Source: Geminocystis sp. NIES-3709
Lineage (GTDB): Bacteria > Cyanobacteriota > Cyanobacteriia > Cyanobacteriales > Cyanobacteriaceae
Reading direction: 5' to 3'
Assembly: GCF_001548115.1 (NCBI RefSeq)
Contig: NZ_AP014821.1
Location: 248,001-312,000, forward strand
Length of the DNA: 64,000 nucleotides
Part shown: positions 1-9,023 of the stretch, in pieces
How positions within the stretch are numbered: the first letter of the stretch is position 1
Layout of the letters: the number at the start of each line of letters is the position of its first letter
The notes under the pieces: model-generated
Seen by the model: the letters and a program-made list of their open reading frames with translations, nothing else
Databases searched by the model: none
What the model was told of the DNA's origin: nothing
Position numbers and translations under genes: made by a program

Positions 1-345
1 TAGTTGTCGCTCATTTTCTAATCCCATAGCCTTAGCTAATTCAATTTTACTGGGAGTTCGTTCTAGGTTTCGATGTAATTCTTGTTGTTTTTCCTCACAA
101 TCACTTAGAAATTTGACAGCATAGGCTAAATCAATTTCTTCTTCAGGAGTAAGTAGAGGATACCGCGCCATTTCTTTAAAAAAAGCACCGACAGAGTCTT
201 CTACTTTAGATTTATTTCCTCTGGATTTTTTTCCATTTTCGTCATCACTGACAGAAAATTGTGCCACTACTTGACTTAATTCTTGTTCAATGTCAGTTTC
301 GATTAAGTTATGATCATAATCTATTTGACTGCTTAACTGATTCAT
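1..345 (-). CDS. Group 2 sigma-70 factor (SigC-like), N-terminal part cut by the window edge
   Basis: The first 115 residues of an RNA polymerase sigma factor are visible; the gene continues beyond the left edge. After a charged, variable N-terminus, residues 55-74 (FFKEMARYPLLTPEEEIDLA) form the region 1.2 signature that contacts promoter DNA. The wording MARYPLLTPEEE resembles cyanobacterial group 2 factors such as SigC rather than the principal SigA, which has an IGRVRLL-type sequence here; that assignment is from memory of the family. The start is an ATG at 345 preceded by a purine-rich GGAG. The gene stands alone, with 538 bases of non-coding DNA before fba. Which group 2 paralogue it is cannot be settled from this fragment. 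Confidence 0.85.
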   Translation of the reverse strand, partial: MNQLSSQIDYDHNLIETDIEQELSQVVAQFSVSDDENGKKSRGNKSKVEDSVGAFFKEMARYPLLTPEEEIDLAYAVKFLSDCEEKQQELHRNLERTPSKIELAKAMGLENERQL

Positions 346-572
346 TTAATAACTCCTCTTTTTGCCACATTTTCAACTTGATTATTAAGCATGGTGTTTA
401 ATAAATCACCTTTTATCGGGATATTTTGTGATAATTAATACAAAAAATATCTGATAACTACTTATAACAAATCTCTAAATTATAATGTAGCTAATAAAAG
501 GGGTTTTTGACTATTATTTACAGTGGTTTATATATTTTCTTAAGGTTTTAGGCAAAATTAATCTAATTATAT

Positions 573-597
573 GGGGATCACTCTAAAATTGATCCCC
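573..597. repeat. Isolated inverted repeat, 8-bp perfect stem
   Basis: GGGGATCA at 573-580 pairs with TGATCCCC at 590-597 across a 9-base AT-rich loop. Neither strand has a T-run behind the stem, so it does not look like an intrinsic terminator. It lies about 230 bases upstream of the sigma-factor start. Confidence 0.5.
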
Positions 598-828
598 GTC
601 TATAGTGTTTAAAAAAGCTTAAAATTACAAGATTTGTTAAGAATAATTTAAAGTCGATCGAGTTTGAATTAAAAAATTAATAATTTGGTTTTATGGAAAG
701 AAATAGGATACAAAATAAAATTATTGGCAATTAAGTTAAGAGTTCTATAGTTGAAAAATGTCTTAACTAACCCGAGTGAACTATAAAAAATAGGTGTTTA
801 CTGACTCTCGTTGATAAAACTATGTCAC

Positions 829-855
829 AAAAAAAAATCCCCAAAACAGGGGATT
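829..855 (-). terminator. Rho-independent terminator of fba
   Basis: Read on the minus strand, AATCCCC (855-849) and GGGGATT (842-836) form a 7-bp stem around a short loop and are followed by a run of T. It begins about 28 bases past the fba stop codon, the expected place for its terminator. Confidence 0.8.
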
Positions 856-883
856 TAAGTAATTATATTATGAAGATAATTAA

Positions 884-1963
884 CTAGACAGCTACAGTTT
901 TTTTGACAGTAGCATTTAACTCACCTTTCGCATATTTAGCGGCAAAATCATCAAGACTAATTTGTTTGATTTTACTCGCATTTCCAGCACACCAGAATTG
1001 CTGATAACGCTCTAAACATACTTGTTTCATGTATTTGATCGAGGGTTTTAAGAAGTGACGGGGATCAAAGTTAGAAGGATCTTTCATCGCCGCTTCACGG
1101 ATAGCCGCAGTAATGGCTAAACGGTTGTCAGTATCGATATTTACTTTACGAACACCACTCTTAATACCTTTTTGGATTTCTTCTACAGGAACACCATAAG
1201 TTTCAGGAATATTTCCCCCGTACTGGTTGATCATATCTAACCATTCTTGAGGTACAGAAGAAGAACCGTGCATTACTAAGTGCGTGTTGGGTAATTTAGC
1301 GTGAATTTCTTCAATACGGCTGATAGCCAAGATTTCACCAGTGGGTTTACGGGTGAATTTATAAGCACCATGACTAGTACCGATCGCAACAGCTAAAGCA
1401 TCAACTTGAGTTCTTTCAACAAATTCTACAGCTTCATCAGGATCTGTTAAAAGTTGAGAATGATCTAATTTTCCTTCAAAACCATGACCGTCTTCTGCTT
1501 CACCCATACCAGTTTCAAGAGAACCTAAACAGCCTAATTCTCCTTCAACACTAGCACCTACAGAGTGAGCTACTTTAACTACTTCTGCTGTAACATCAAC
1601 GTTATATTCAAAAGTAGCGGGGGTTTTGGCATCTGCTTGTAAAGAACCATCCATCATAACGCTAGTAAAACCGTTGCGGATAGCAGAATAACAAGTAGCG
1701 GGGCTATTACCATGATCTTGGTGCATAGCAATGGGGATATGAGGATAGGTTTCTGCTGCCGCTAAGATAAGGTGACGAAGGAAATTTTCTCCGGCATAAC
1801 TACGAGCGCCACGAGAAGCCTGTAAAATTACGGGACTATCGGTTTCGTTGGCCGCCTGCATAATGGAAAGAATCTGCTCTAAGTTGTTAACGTTAAAAGC
1901 TGGAATACCATAACCATTTTCGGCTGCGTGATCTAATAATAACCTCATGGGTACTAAAGCCAT
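884..1963 (-). CDS. fba: Fructose-bisphosphate aldolase, class II, Calvin-cycle type
   Basis: Class II (zinc) aldolase of 359 residues that condenses glyceraldehyde-3-phosphate and dihydroxyacetone phosphate to fructose-1,6-bisphosphate, and erythrose-4-phosphate to sedoheptulose-1,7-bisphosphate, in the Calvin cycle and gluconeogenesis. The metal-binding HQDHG is at 81-85. Other family marks are MMDGS, the [12 protein letters not shown] segment with its acidic active-site residues, the second metal histidine in GTSHGAYKF, and the phosphate-binding MHGSSS and NIDTDNR. Length and start match the cyanobacterial enzyme. A strong AGGAGG ribosome site (1970-1975) precedes the ATG. It is monocistronic, with its own terminator. 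An inverted repeat 47 bases upstream may be an operator. Confidence 0.97.
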   Translation of the reverse strand: MALVPMRLLLDHAAENGYGIPAFNVNNLEQILSIMQAANETDSPVILQASRGARSYAGENFLRHLILAAAETYPHIPIAMHQDHGNSPATCYSAIRNGFTSVMMDGSLQADAKTPATFEYNVDVTAEVVKVAHSVGASVEGELGCLGSLETGMGEAEDGHGFEGKLDHSQLLTDPDEAVEFVERTQVDALAVAIGTSHGAYKFTRKPTGEILAISRIEEIHAKLPNTHLVMHGSSSVPQEWLDMINQYGGNIPETYGVPVEEIQKGIKSGVRKVNIDTDNRLAITAAIREAAMKDPSNFDPRHFLKPSIKYMKQVCLERYQQFWCAGNASKIKQISLDDFAAKYAKGELNATVKKTVAV

Positions 1964-2009
1964 AAATGTCCTCCTTTATCTTTTGTTTATTTATTTTAAA
2001 ATTTTCTTT

Positions 2010-2024
2010 GTTAAGAATCTTAAC
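2010..2024. promoter_or_regulatory. Palindrome upstream of fba, possible operator
   Basis: GTTAAG-AAT-CTTAAC is a perfect 6-bp dyad centred about 54 bases upstream of the fba start codon. Dyads in this position often bind repressors or LysR-type regulators; no particular protein can be named from the sequence. Confidence 0.3.
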
Positions 2025-2179
2025 CTATTATGGGTCAATCTTAGGATATTTTTAGGCAATTGACAATTAGCTAGACTTTCCAATTCAAGGATGAAATTTA
2101 TTGATGAGTGTAGCTGTCAACAATTAATAGAAATAGAAATAGTGTTAATCTTTACTGGATAACAATTAATCTCTTAAAT

Positions 2180-2554
2180 CTAAGTTCCTAAGAGTTGTTG
2201 ATGAGGACAAGTGGCCATAAGAACATTATCTGTTAGTAATTCCCCGTGAACACCAACGGTTAAACCTCTTAATCTTTTTAACTTGTTAAGAGAAGTAATA
2301 CAATCGCAACCAAACATCTCGATCGAGGCATCGCTTTCTTCATTGGTAAAATTCAGCATAAAATCCCCGTATTGGTTTTGTTCTAAATTGGAAGGAGTAA
2401 TAACTTTACTTAGATTTGGGCTAATGACATTGAGATTAATAGTTTGAGTCTCTGATGCTTCTACCCGTTGAGATTGCCAAACACTAAAGAACAAAGATGT
2501 TAATACAATGGGGGCAGATAATAAACAGAATTTGAAAATTTGATTAGTTTTCAT
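2180..2554 (-). CDS. Small exported protein of unknown function
   Basis: A 124-residue protein not recognised as a member of a named family. Residues 1-33 look like a signal peptide or membrane anchor: a basic start (MKTNQIFK), a hydrophobic stretch and a VEAS-type cleavage region. The mature part is acidic and ends in a more conserved-looking stretch with FGCDCITSLNKLKRLRG and a final CPHQQLLG, giving three cysteines that could form disulfides or bind metal outside the cytoplasm. It lies between fba and a carbonic anhydrase on the same strand, with over 150 bases to each neighbour, so it is probably a separate unit. Confidence 0.65.
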   Translation of the reverse strand: MKTNQIFKFCLLSAPIVLTSLFFSVWQSQRVEASETQTINLNVISPNLSKVITPSNLEQNQYGDFMLNFTNEESDASIEMFGCDCITSLNKLKRLRGLTVGVHGELLTDNVLMATCPHQQLLGT

Positions 2555-2713
2555 TACTTAATTTTGTTCAGATATGAATATTCGACTCTTAGTTGCCCAT
2601 GTTATGCAATAATTCTTAAAAATGTCAACTCTTTAAGGCAAAATATCGGTTTAAGTATAAATAAAAAAGCAAAAAAACTACATGAATTACTAGATTTTGG
2701 GAAAAAATCTTCT

Positions 2714-3418
2714 CTATATCAAACTAACTTTTCCTGTATTCAAATCATAGTAGCCACCAACTATTTTTAGTTTATTTTCTTCTATTAACTTAGTAATAAC
2801 TGAAGATTTTTTAAGGGTTTCTATCTGTAATTTTACATTCGCTTTAATAGCTGTGGGTATATCTTTTTTTTGCTCTGGGGTTAAATCATTAAACGCTGGT
2901 TTAATCACGTCTAAAATTGATTGAATGTTGTCTGGAACTGGATTTCCTTCTAGGGCTGCTTTTACTGCTCCACAATTACCATGACCTAGTACTAAAATTA
3001 CTTTAGCACCTAAAACTAATGAACCAAATTCGATACTTCCTACTTCTTCAGAAGTAGCAATATTTCCTGCATTTCTAACAACAAATAAATCTCCAAATCC
3101 TCGATCGAAAAGTATTTCTACAGGTACTCTCGAATCGGCACAACTAAGTAAAATACCAAAAGGATTTTGTCCCACAGCTACTTGTTGAACTCGGCTTAAA
3201 GAACGGTTATTATTGCTAACTTTATTGTTAATAAAACGATCGTTTCCTTCTAATAAAAGTTCTAATGCCTTATCTGGAGTTAACTCAGATTGTATCTCAT
3301 TTTGGGAGACAACTTCTTGAGAAATTGCCTTATTCATGGTTGTAATAAAACTACCTGAAACTAAACTTAATGCGCCAAGTTGTAGTAAATTTCTACGGGA
3401 AAAATCAATTTTTTTCAT
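2714..3418 (-). CDS. Beta-class carbonic anhydrase, Tat-exported (EcaB-like)
   Basis: Zinc enzyme of 234 residues interconverting CO2 and bicarbonate. The catalytic core is complete: C93-x-D95-x-R97 in CADSRVP, then H146 and C149 in GHGNCGAV. These are the two cysteine and one histidine zinc ligands plus the Asp-Arg pair of beta-carbonic anhydrases. The N-terminus is a twin-arginine signal (FSRRNLLQLGALSLVSG), so the folded protein is probably exported to the periplasm or thylakoid lumen, as reported for cyanobacterial EcaB. It probably helps retain or supply inorganic carbon. The gene stands alone. Confidence 0.93.
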   Translation of the reverse strand: MKKIDFSRRNLLQLGALSLVSGSFITTMNKAISQEVVSQNEIQSELTPDKALELLLEGNDRFINNKVSNNNRSLSRVQQVAVGQNPFGILLSCADSRVPVEILFDRGFGDLFVVRNAGNIATSEEVGSIEFGSLVLGAKVILVLGHGNCGAVKAALEGNPVPDNIQSILDVIKPAFNDLTPEQKKDIPTAIKANVKLQIETLKKSSVITKLIEENKLKIVGGYYDLNTGKVSLI

Positions 3419-3577
3419 GATTTTTAAAGTTGAAGTAAATGTGACCTAAAACAAACATAATAATTTTACGTCAAATTTTGTATTGATAAGATGAAGTTTT
3501 GTGTAGAAAGCAAAAAACAAAATTTAATAGTTTCAGAAGTTTTCTAATAATATTCATTTCTTTTTTCATTCTCAATT

Positions 3578-4433
3578 CTATTTTTTCATCGCTTCTATCA
3601 AAGCAGAATAATCACTATTAGCAAATCCTTTTTTGATAACTAAAGACACGATCGAGTTTATACCTTCTAAACTTTCTGTATTCAATCCTAAATTTTGAGC
3701 AGATGTCAAGAACAAATTAATATCTTTTTCAAGATGTTTTATGGGAAAATTAGGATTATCATAATTACGATCGAGCATCCGTGACAATTTTTTATCAAAA
3801 GTTGGGGCATATAAAGCACTACTGCGTAAAATATCCATAAAAGTCTCAATACTTACCCCTTCCTGTTGTAAAAAAGTCAAACTGAGGGCAAAAGTTGCCG
3901 TTAACCCCGCTATCATCTGATTTAAGGCTAATTTCAACGCCGATGCTTTTCCCACTTCTCCTATTAGAATAGGATTGGGACTATAATTTTTCAGCAACGA
4001 TTCCCACTGGATAAATTGTTCAACTGTTGCACCTACCATCACTAACAATTCTCCCGTTTTTGCTTCAGGAATGCTTCCTAATACGGGTGCTTCTAAATAT
4101 TCTCCCCCCTCTCATTTCAACTTCAAATAATACTTTTTTACTCTCATTAGGTGCAATTGTACCCATTTGAATAATGGTTTTTCCAGTCAAATCCACACCA
4201 GAATTGAAAATCACTTCTTGAATACCATTAAAATCGGCTAACATCAATATCAAACAATCTCCAAACTCGATCGCTTCTTGTATATTGGTAGTAACAGGAA
4301 CATTTACCTCTTTTAAAGGCTCTAATTTTACAGGAGTGCGATTGTAGGCTATCACGGGAATATTCCCTTGTGCTAACTTTAATGTCATGGGTGTCCCCAT
4401 TAATCCCATGCCAAAAATAGCTATTCTATTCAT
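3578..4433 (-). pseudogene. Beta-hydroxyacid dehydrogenase (3-hydroxyisobutyrate dehydrogenase family), split by a frameshift
   Basis: Two consecutive minus-strand frames make one dehydrogenase of about 285 residues. The N-terminal part (4433-4065) has the NAD(P)-binding GMGLMG and stops shortly after EMRGG. The C-terminal part (4048-3578) carries the all-helical domain with the catalytic lysine region GKASALKLALNQM. Between them is a run of six G (plus-strand C, about 4105-4110). Removing one G restores MRGGEYLEAPVLGSIPEAKTG, a normal link in this family. The gene is therefore inactivated, phase-variable at the G-run, or carries a sequencing error. The substrate is unknown; related enzymes reduce glyoxylate or succinic semialdehyde. 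It is divergent from mltA with only 45 bases between starts. Confidence 0.85.
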
Positions 4434-4478
4434 AGTTTTATTTTTTAAATTTTATCTAAAATTTTTTATCTTTTCATT

Positions 4479-5699
4479 ATGTTTTTAAATCAAGTAAAAA
4501 ATCATTATTGTCTTTGTTTTAATCAATTTATTAATATTTTATCTCTAAAAATTATTATACACAACAAAAATATACTTAATTTTATGTTGCTAAATATTGG
4601 ATTAAACTTATTTTTAAATAATCCTTTATTAGCCCAATCTGTACCATTAAAACTTATCGAAAGTTTACCAATAAAAGTAGTAGATGAACAGTTATTTACT
4701 AAGGATAAACAAGCATTAATTAGAGCGATCGATCATAGTTTAAGTTATCTTAATACCGATAAGGCAAAAATTGTTTATGAAAATTATACAATGGCTGAGT
4801 TTAGCCGTGAACGGGTGATAGCTTCTTTAAGACGTTTTCGTCAGTTATTAGTTAATTCTACCAATGCGCAACAATTGCAAAAAGTCGTAGAAAAAGAATT
4901 TCGGTTTTATCGATCGATCGGTTATGATAATCAGGGTACAGTGTCTTTTACTGGTTATTTTCAGCCCGTTTACAAGGCTAGTCGTCAAAAAACTGATATT
5001 TACCGCTATCCTCTTTATGTAAAACCGAGTAACTTTGATTCTTGGCAAAATCCTCACCCTACAAGAAAAGATATTGAGGGCGAAGACGGATTAGGTAACA
5101 ATAGTATTTTACAGGGTAATGAGTTAGTTTGGTTGAGCGATCGACTTCAAGCCTATCTTGTACAGGTTCAAGGTTCGGCACAATTACAATTAACAGATGG
5201 TAAAATTATGACCATCGGCTATAATGGTGCAACAGATTATCCTTACATTAGCTTAGGTAAAGAGTTAATCCAAGACGGCAAAATCCCCGCCGAAGAAATG
5301 AGTCTTCCCCGTTTAATGACATATCTGGAAAACAACCCTGATGAGTTAGACATCTATTTACCTCGTAATAATCGCTTTATCTTTTTTCAGGAAACAGGAG
5401 GACAACCAGCAAAGGGTAGTTTAAATGTACCAGTAACTGATGAAAGGTCGATCGCTACAGACAAATCTATCATGCCTCCGGGAGCGCTAGCTTTAATTTA
5501 TACTCGCATTCCTCAAGTCAATAACGACAAACAACTTATTTCTCCCACCGTTAGCCGTTATGTGTTAGATCAAGATACAGGCAGTGCTATTAAAGGTGCC
5601 GGTAGAGTGGACATCTTTTTTGGTACTGGAGATATTGCTAAAACCAAAGCCGGACTTGTAGATTGGACAGGAGACTTATATTATTTGTTATTAAAATGA
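4479..5699 (+). CDS. mltA: Membrane-bound lytic murein transglycosylase A (MltA) with 3D domain
   Basis: Lytic transglycosylase that cleaves the MurNAc-GlcNAc bond of peptidoglycan with formation of 1,6-anhydro ends. The MltA domain covers roughly residues 120-290 (FTGYFQPVYKASRQ through VQGSAQLQLTDG). The C-terminal 3D domain holds the aspartates of DQDTGSAIKGAGRVDIFFG and DWTGDLYYLL. The ATG at 4479 gives an unusually long N-terminus; the ATG at residue 36 (4584), directly before a short hydrophobic signal ending NPLLAQS, is at least as likely. The protein should act on the outer side of the inner membrane. The gene is single. Confidence 0.93.
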   Translation: MFLNQVKNHYCLCFNQFINILSLKIIIHNKNILNFMLLNIGLNLFLNNPLLAQSVPLKLIESLPIKVVDEQLFTKDKQALIRAIDHSLSYLNTDKAKIVYENYTMAEFSRERVIASLRRFRQLLVNSTNAQQLQKVVEKEFRFYRSIGYDNQGTVSFTGYFQPVYKASRQKTDIYRYPLYVKPSNFDSWQNPHPTRKDIEGEDGLGNNSILQGNELVWLSDRLQAYLVQVQGSAQLQLTDGKIMTIGYNGATDYPYISLGKELIQDGKIPAEEMSLPRLMTYLENNPDELDIYLPRNNRFIFFQETGGQPAKGSLNVPVTDERSIATDKSIMPPGALALIYTRIPQVNNDKQLISPTVSRYVLDQDTGSAIKGAGRVDIFFGTGDIAKTKAGLVDWTGDLYYLLLK

Positions 5700-5794
5700 T
5701 AATTTAAGGTTACGACACTCAACAAGACCATAAGTTTAGATTATAACTGTTGTATTCCTATTAAAGTTACTATTTTCGATAATGATAACGACAA

Positions 5795-6034
5795 CTAACT
5801 TATTCTGATATAATTGTCTTTTACTTCATACACTAAACGATGCTCTTGAGTAAGACGACGTGACCAAAAACCTGATAGATTAAAACGTAACATTTCAGAT
5901 TTTCCTTTACCACTGAAAGGATTATCAGGAAGTGTTTCGATTAACTCCATAATTTTTAAAGCAATTCGTTTATCTTGATGAATCCACCATTTCAAATCTT
6001 CAATGGCTTGTATATCAAGTAAAATATTTTTCAT
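5795..6034 (-). CDS. yoeB: YoeB/Txe-family mRNA interferase toxin, C-terminal tail lost by frameshift
   Basis: Toxin partner of the upstream antitoxin; the family cuts ribosome-bound mRNA. Recognisable features are W-W-x(n)-KI near residue 20, LPDNPFSGKGKSE with the catalytic glutamate, and FWSRRLTQEHRLVY with the catalytic arginine. The frame stops after DNYIRIS, before the invariant last residues. The missing tail is present in the next frame: after a one-base insertion (plus-strand C near 5799) the DNA reads ISCRYHYRK and stops at 5770. The His-Tyr pair that does the chemistry is thus encoded but out of frame. The toxin is probably inactive unless the ribosome shifts or the base is a sequencing error. 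The start overlaps the antitoxin stop by 4 bases. Confidence 0.85.
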   Translation of the reverse strand: MKNILLDIQAIEDLKWWIHQDKRIALKIMELIETLPDNPFSGKGKSEMLRFNLSGFWSRRLTQEHRLVYEVKDNYIRIS

Positions 6035-6294
6035 CCTATTAATTCATCTTTGACTTGTTGCCATGAAGTAGCAGAATCAGGAGTTCGATTGACAGCCTGT
6101 AATAATTTTTCTGCATTAACCGGATTACTCAATAAATATAAGGTTTCTACCATGCTATTATAATCTTCTTCTGAAAGTACGATCGCTCTTACGGAATCAG
6201 ATAATTCGAGACGGATTGGTTGATGTTTTTCGCTAATTTCATCAATAACAACGGTTAAGTTTTCTTGAAAATGATCATAATGGATTGTTTGCAT
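6031..6294 (-). CDS. yefM: YefM/Phd-family antitoxin
   Basis: An 87-residue antitoxin that neutralises YoeB-type toxins and represses its own operon. The N-terminal half has the Phd/YefM dimer fold signature (FQENLTVVIDEISEKHQPIRL, then RAIVLSEEDYNSMVET) that binds DNA. The C-terminal part, from LLSNPVNAEKLLQAV on, is the flexible toxin-wrapping tail. It is the first gene of a two-gene operon and overlaps the toxin by 4 bases, the usual arrangement for translational coupling. It looks intact although its toxin is not. Confidence 0.9.
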   Translation of the reverse strand: MQTIHYDHFQENLTVVIDEISEKHQPIRLELSDSVRAIVLSEEDYNSMVETLYLLSNPVNAEKLLQAVNRTPDSATSWQQVKDELIG

Positions 6295-6348
6295 TGTCCA
6301 ACTTTTTTTATTTATTCAGCAAACCCTACTTAGGCACAATTAATTTTA

Positions 6349-8862
6349 TCAAATTGATTGCTGTGTCATAATAAATTCTTGTACTCTGGCACGATAAATC
6401 TGTAAGTTTTGTTCTGCCCATTCTCTGCTATCACTATTGGTATAAATATGTATTAAAGGCTCTCCTGCATCCGGTAAAATTAATACCCAATTATCTGTAT
6501 GGCGTTGTCGTATTTTTACTCCGTCTATGAGTTCAAGATTTTCTGGAGATTCTGTTTCTACTAAATAACGCATTAATGAACCTTTTACCTTCCAAGGGCA
6601 TCTCAAAGAGTGAGATTTATGGCAAACAAGAGGTAAATCTGTTCTAACTTGTGTTAACGATCGTTCTTGGACTGTAAGCATTTCAATAAGTTTTGCGATC
6701 GTAAACATAGCATCAAAGCCGGGGTGAAGTTGCGGGAAAATAAAGCCCATATCACCACTACCGCCTAAAACCACATTAGGATTATGTTGAGTAGCTTCCA
6801 TAATAGCCGTAGGATTAGCTTTAGTGCGAATTACCTTACCGTCATGACGACGAGCAATTTGTTCCACCGCCGAGGACGTATTTACAGGAACAACGATCGT
6901 ACCTCGTGGATGTGCAGTTAAAATGGTGTTTACCATGAGGGCAGTTAATTCTTCTCCTCGAATTTGAATGCCAGATTCATCCACTAACACTAATAATTCC
7001 CCATTGGCAGATACCTGTACTCCAAAGTTAGCTTTTAATGCTTCAACTACATGACCTAATTGAAATAAGAGATTTTCTCTTTCGGCGGTAGAAATTGCCC
7101 TTTGACGCAAACTAGCATTTAAAACTACGGCATCACAGCCAAATTTTGCTAATAATTGCGGTAAAATCGCCCCAGATACGGAATAAACATAATCGATGAC
7201 AATTTTTGTGTTGCTGTTACGAATTGCTTCTAAATTTAATTGAGTCTCAAAGGTATCTCTATAGGTTTCTAACACTTGAGAAGGATAAGACATATCACCA
7301 ATATCCATAGCCTGTACCCTTCTTAAATCTTCTTTAAAATAAGCTCCCTCGATTTTCTTCTCTTTGGCTTTCGAGATATTAATACCATTGGTATCAAAAA
7401 ATTCGATCAAGATATAGTCATGTCGATCGGGGTGTAACCTAACATGAACTCCTCCTGCTACTCCCAAATGGGGTGTCATAGTGCGAGAAATAGGAATAGC
7501 CGTTGATTCAAGGTTTTGAATGTCAATACCCACAGACATTAACCCTGCCATTAAAGAACGACTCACCATACGAGAAACACTACGCTGATCTCTGGAAACC
7601 ACGACACAGCTACCAGACTTAAGAGTTGAACCATAAGCGGCACCCAATTTCACTGCAAATTCAGGAGTTATATCTATATTCGCTAATCCCGTAACCCCTC
7701 GTTGTCCAAATAAGTTACGATGAGCAATATTACCCCAAATCAGATTGATGTTAAGAATCGCACCAGATTCAATTCTTTTACTCGGCCAAACTCTAACTTC
7801 TGTATTAATTTGAGCTTCTTCTCCAATATTGCATAGTTGACCAATTACTGCTCCTTCCAAAATTTGCGATCGTCGATCGATCCTGGTTCCTCTAGCAATT
7901 ACACAACCACAGAGAGAAGCTTCTTCTCCAACGATAACTCCATTCCAAATAATCGGTCGATCGAGTTCTGCATCATCGGCTACAGTGACATTATCCCCAA
8001 TAATTGTACCACTGCGAATTTTTGCTCTAGCACCAATACGGCAATTATGACCTATTAAACAAGGACTTTCTACGATGGCACTAGGATCAATATAAGTGTT
8101 TTCCCCAATCCAAATATTTGATTGAGTTTCTTGATAAGCATAATCAAGATGTACTTTACGATCTAACGCATCATAATGAGCTTCTCGGTAGGCTTCCAAA
8201 TGTCCCACATCGCACCAATAACCATCAGCAATATAACCGTATATAGGCTCGTTCATTTCCAGTAACAAGGGAAATAAATCTTGGGAAAAATCCGATTCTT
8301 CTTGAGGAGGTAGATAATTTAATACTTCCGGTTCAAGAATATAAGTCCCTGTGTTAACTGTATCTGAGAAAATTTCACTGGTAGAGGGTTTTTCTAAAAA
8401 TCTCTGTATTTTTCCCTCACTATCTGTAATCACCACACCAAACTCAATAGGATTTGGTACTTTCGTTAAAATTAAAGTTGCTTTTGAACCTTTTTCTCGA
8501 TGAAATGCGATCGCAGCTTGTAGGTCAAAATCTGTGATACTATCCCCACTAATAACTAGAAAAGTATCATCTAACATTTGTTGTATATTTTTTACACAAC
8601 CTGCTGTACCAAGAGGTTGTTCTTCTTCCACAGCGTATTTCATATTTACGCCAAAGTCACTGCCATCATGAAAATAATCACGCAGTACGTCTGGCAAATA
8701 GTGAAGAGTTGTTATTATTTCTTTAATACCACATCGTTTTAATAAATTAACAATATGTTCAGCAATGGGTCTGTTTAAGACTGGTACCATTGGTTTAGGC
8801 AAATCACAAGTTAAAGGACGTAATCTAGTCCCCGAACCACCAGCCATTAAAACAGCACGCAT
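6349..8862 (-). CDS. Nucleotidyltransferase fused to a degenerate phosphomannomutase domain (mannose-1-phosphate guanylyltransferase-like)
   Basis: An 837-residue three-part protein. Residues 1-235 are a sugar-phosphate nucleotidyltransferase with the intact nucleotide loop AGGSGTRLRPLT and the family motifs DLPKPMVPV and GTAG. Residues about 250-370 are left-handed beta-helix hexapeptide repeats. Residues about 385-830 resemble phosphomannomutase/phosphoglucomutase. In that part the phosphoserine loop (normally TASHNP) reads VHVRLHPDR near 473 and the metal loop (normally DGDGDR) reads VSANGE near 618, so mutase activity looks lost. The architecture is common in cyanobacteria. The likely job is making GDP-mannose or a related nucleotide sugar for surface polysaccharides, with the mutase part structural or regulatory. 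A strong AGGAGG precedes the start. Confidence 0.9.
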   Translation of the reverse strand: MRAVLMAGGSGTRLRPLTCDLPKPMVPVLNRPIAEHIVNLLKRCGIKEIITTLHYLPDVLRDYFHDGSDFGVNMKYAVEEEQPLGTAGCVKNIQQMLDDTFLVISGDSITDFDLQAAIAFHREKGSKATLILTKVPNPIEFGVVITDSEGKIQRFLEKPSTSEIFSDTVNTGTYILEPEVLNYLPPQEESDFSQDLFPLLLEMNEPIYGYIADGYWCDVGHLEAYREAHYDALDRKVHLDYAYQETQSNIWIGENTYIDPSAIVESPCLIGHNCRIGARAKIRSGTIIGDNVTVADDAELDRPIIWNGVIVGEEASLCGCVIARGTRIDRRSQILEGAVIGQLCNIGEEAQINTEVRVWPSKRIESGAILNINLIWGNIAHRNLFGQRGVTGLANIDITPEFAVKLGAAYGSTLKSGSCVVVSRDQRSVSRMVSRSLMAGLMSVGIDIQNLESTAIPISRTMTPHLGVAGGVHVRLHPDRHDYILIEFFDTNGINISKAKEKKIEGAYFKEDLRRVQAMDIGDMSYPSQVLETYRDTFETQLNLEAIRNSNTKIVIDYVYSVSGAILPQLLAKFGCDAVVLNASLRQRAISTAERENLLFQLGHVVEALKANFGVQVSANGELLVLVDESGIQIRGEELTALMVNTILTAHPRGTIVVPVNTSSAVEQIARRHDGKVIRTKANPTAIMEATQHNPNVVLGGSGDMGFIFPQLHPGFDAMFTIAKLIEMLTVQERSLTQVRTDLPLVCHKSHSLRCPWKVKGSLMRYLVETESPENLELIDGVKIRQRHTDNWVLILPDAGEPLIHIYTNSDSREWAEQNLQIYRARVQEFIMTQQSI

Positions 8863-8981
8863 AAAGTCCTCCTTTTAACAATTAACAGAAAATAACTATT
8901 CAAATAACGACGTAACTACAATACTATTGAATGACTTATATTCAGATCCATTAAGCAATGCTGACATTGATAACAACTGGT

Positions 8982-9023
8982 GTTCACTGTTCATTGTACA
9001 TTGTCCATTATCCATTTTTTATT
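8982..9023. repeat. Six degenerate heptamers overlapping the purB stop
   Basis: Reading on the plus strand in steps of seven: GTTCACT, GTTCATT, GTACATT, GTCCATT, ATCCATT, TTTTATT. The last unit overlaps the purB stop codon. It belongs to the period-7 arrays seen throughout the window. Confidence 0.75.

Larger units (their letters stand above)
346..883. other. Intergenic region between the sigma factor and fba
   Basis: This 538-base AT-rich stretch has no convincing reading frame. It holds the fba terminator at its right end, an isolated perfect 8-bp hairpin at 573-597, and presumably the sigma-factor promoter close to 345. No tRNA-like cloverleaf was seen. Confidence 0.6.

Noticed and set aside
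2540-2770. 76-codon plus-strand frame
   Set aside because: Antisense to the carbonic anhydrase end and to a small gene start; no ribosome site and chance-like composition.
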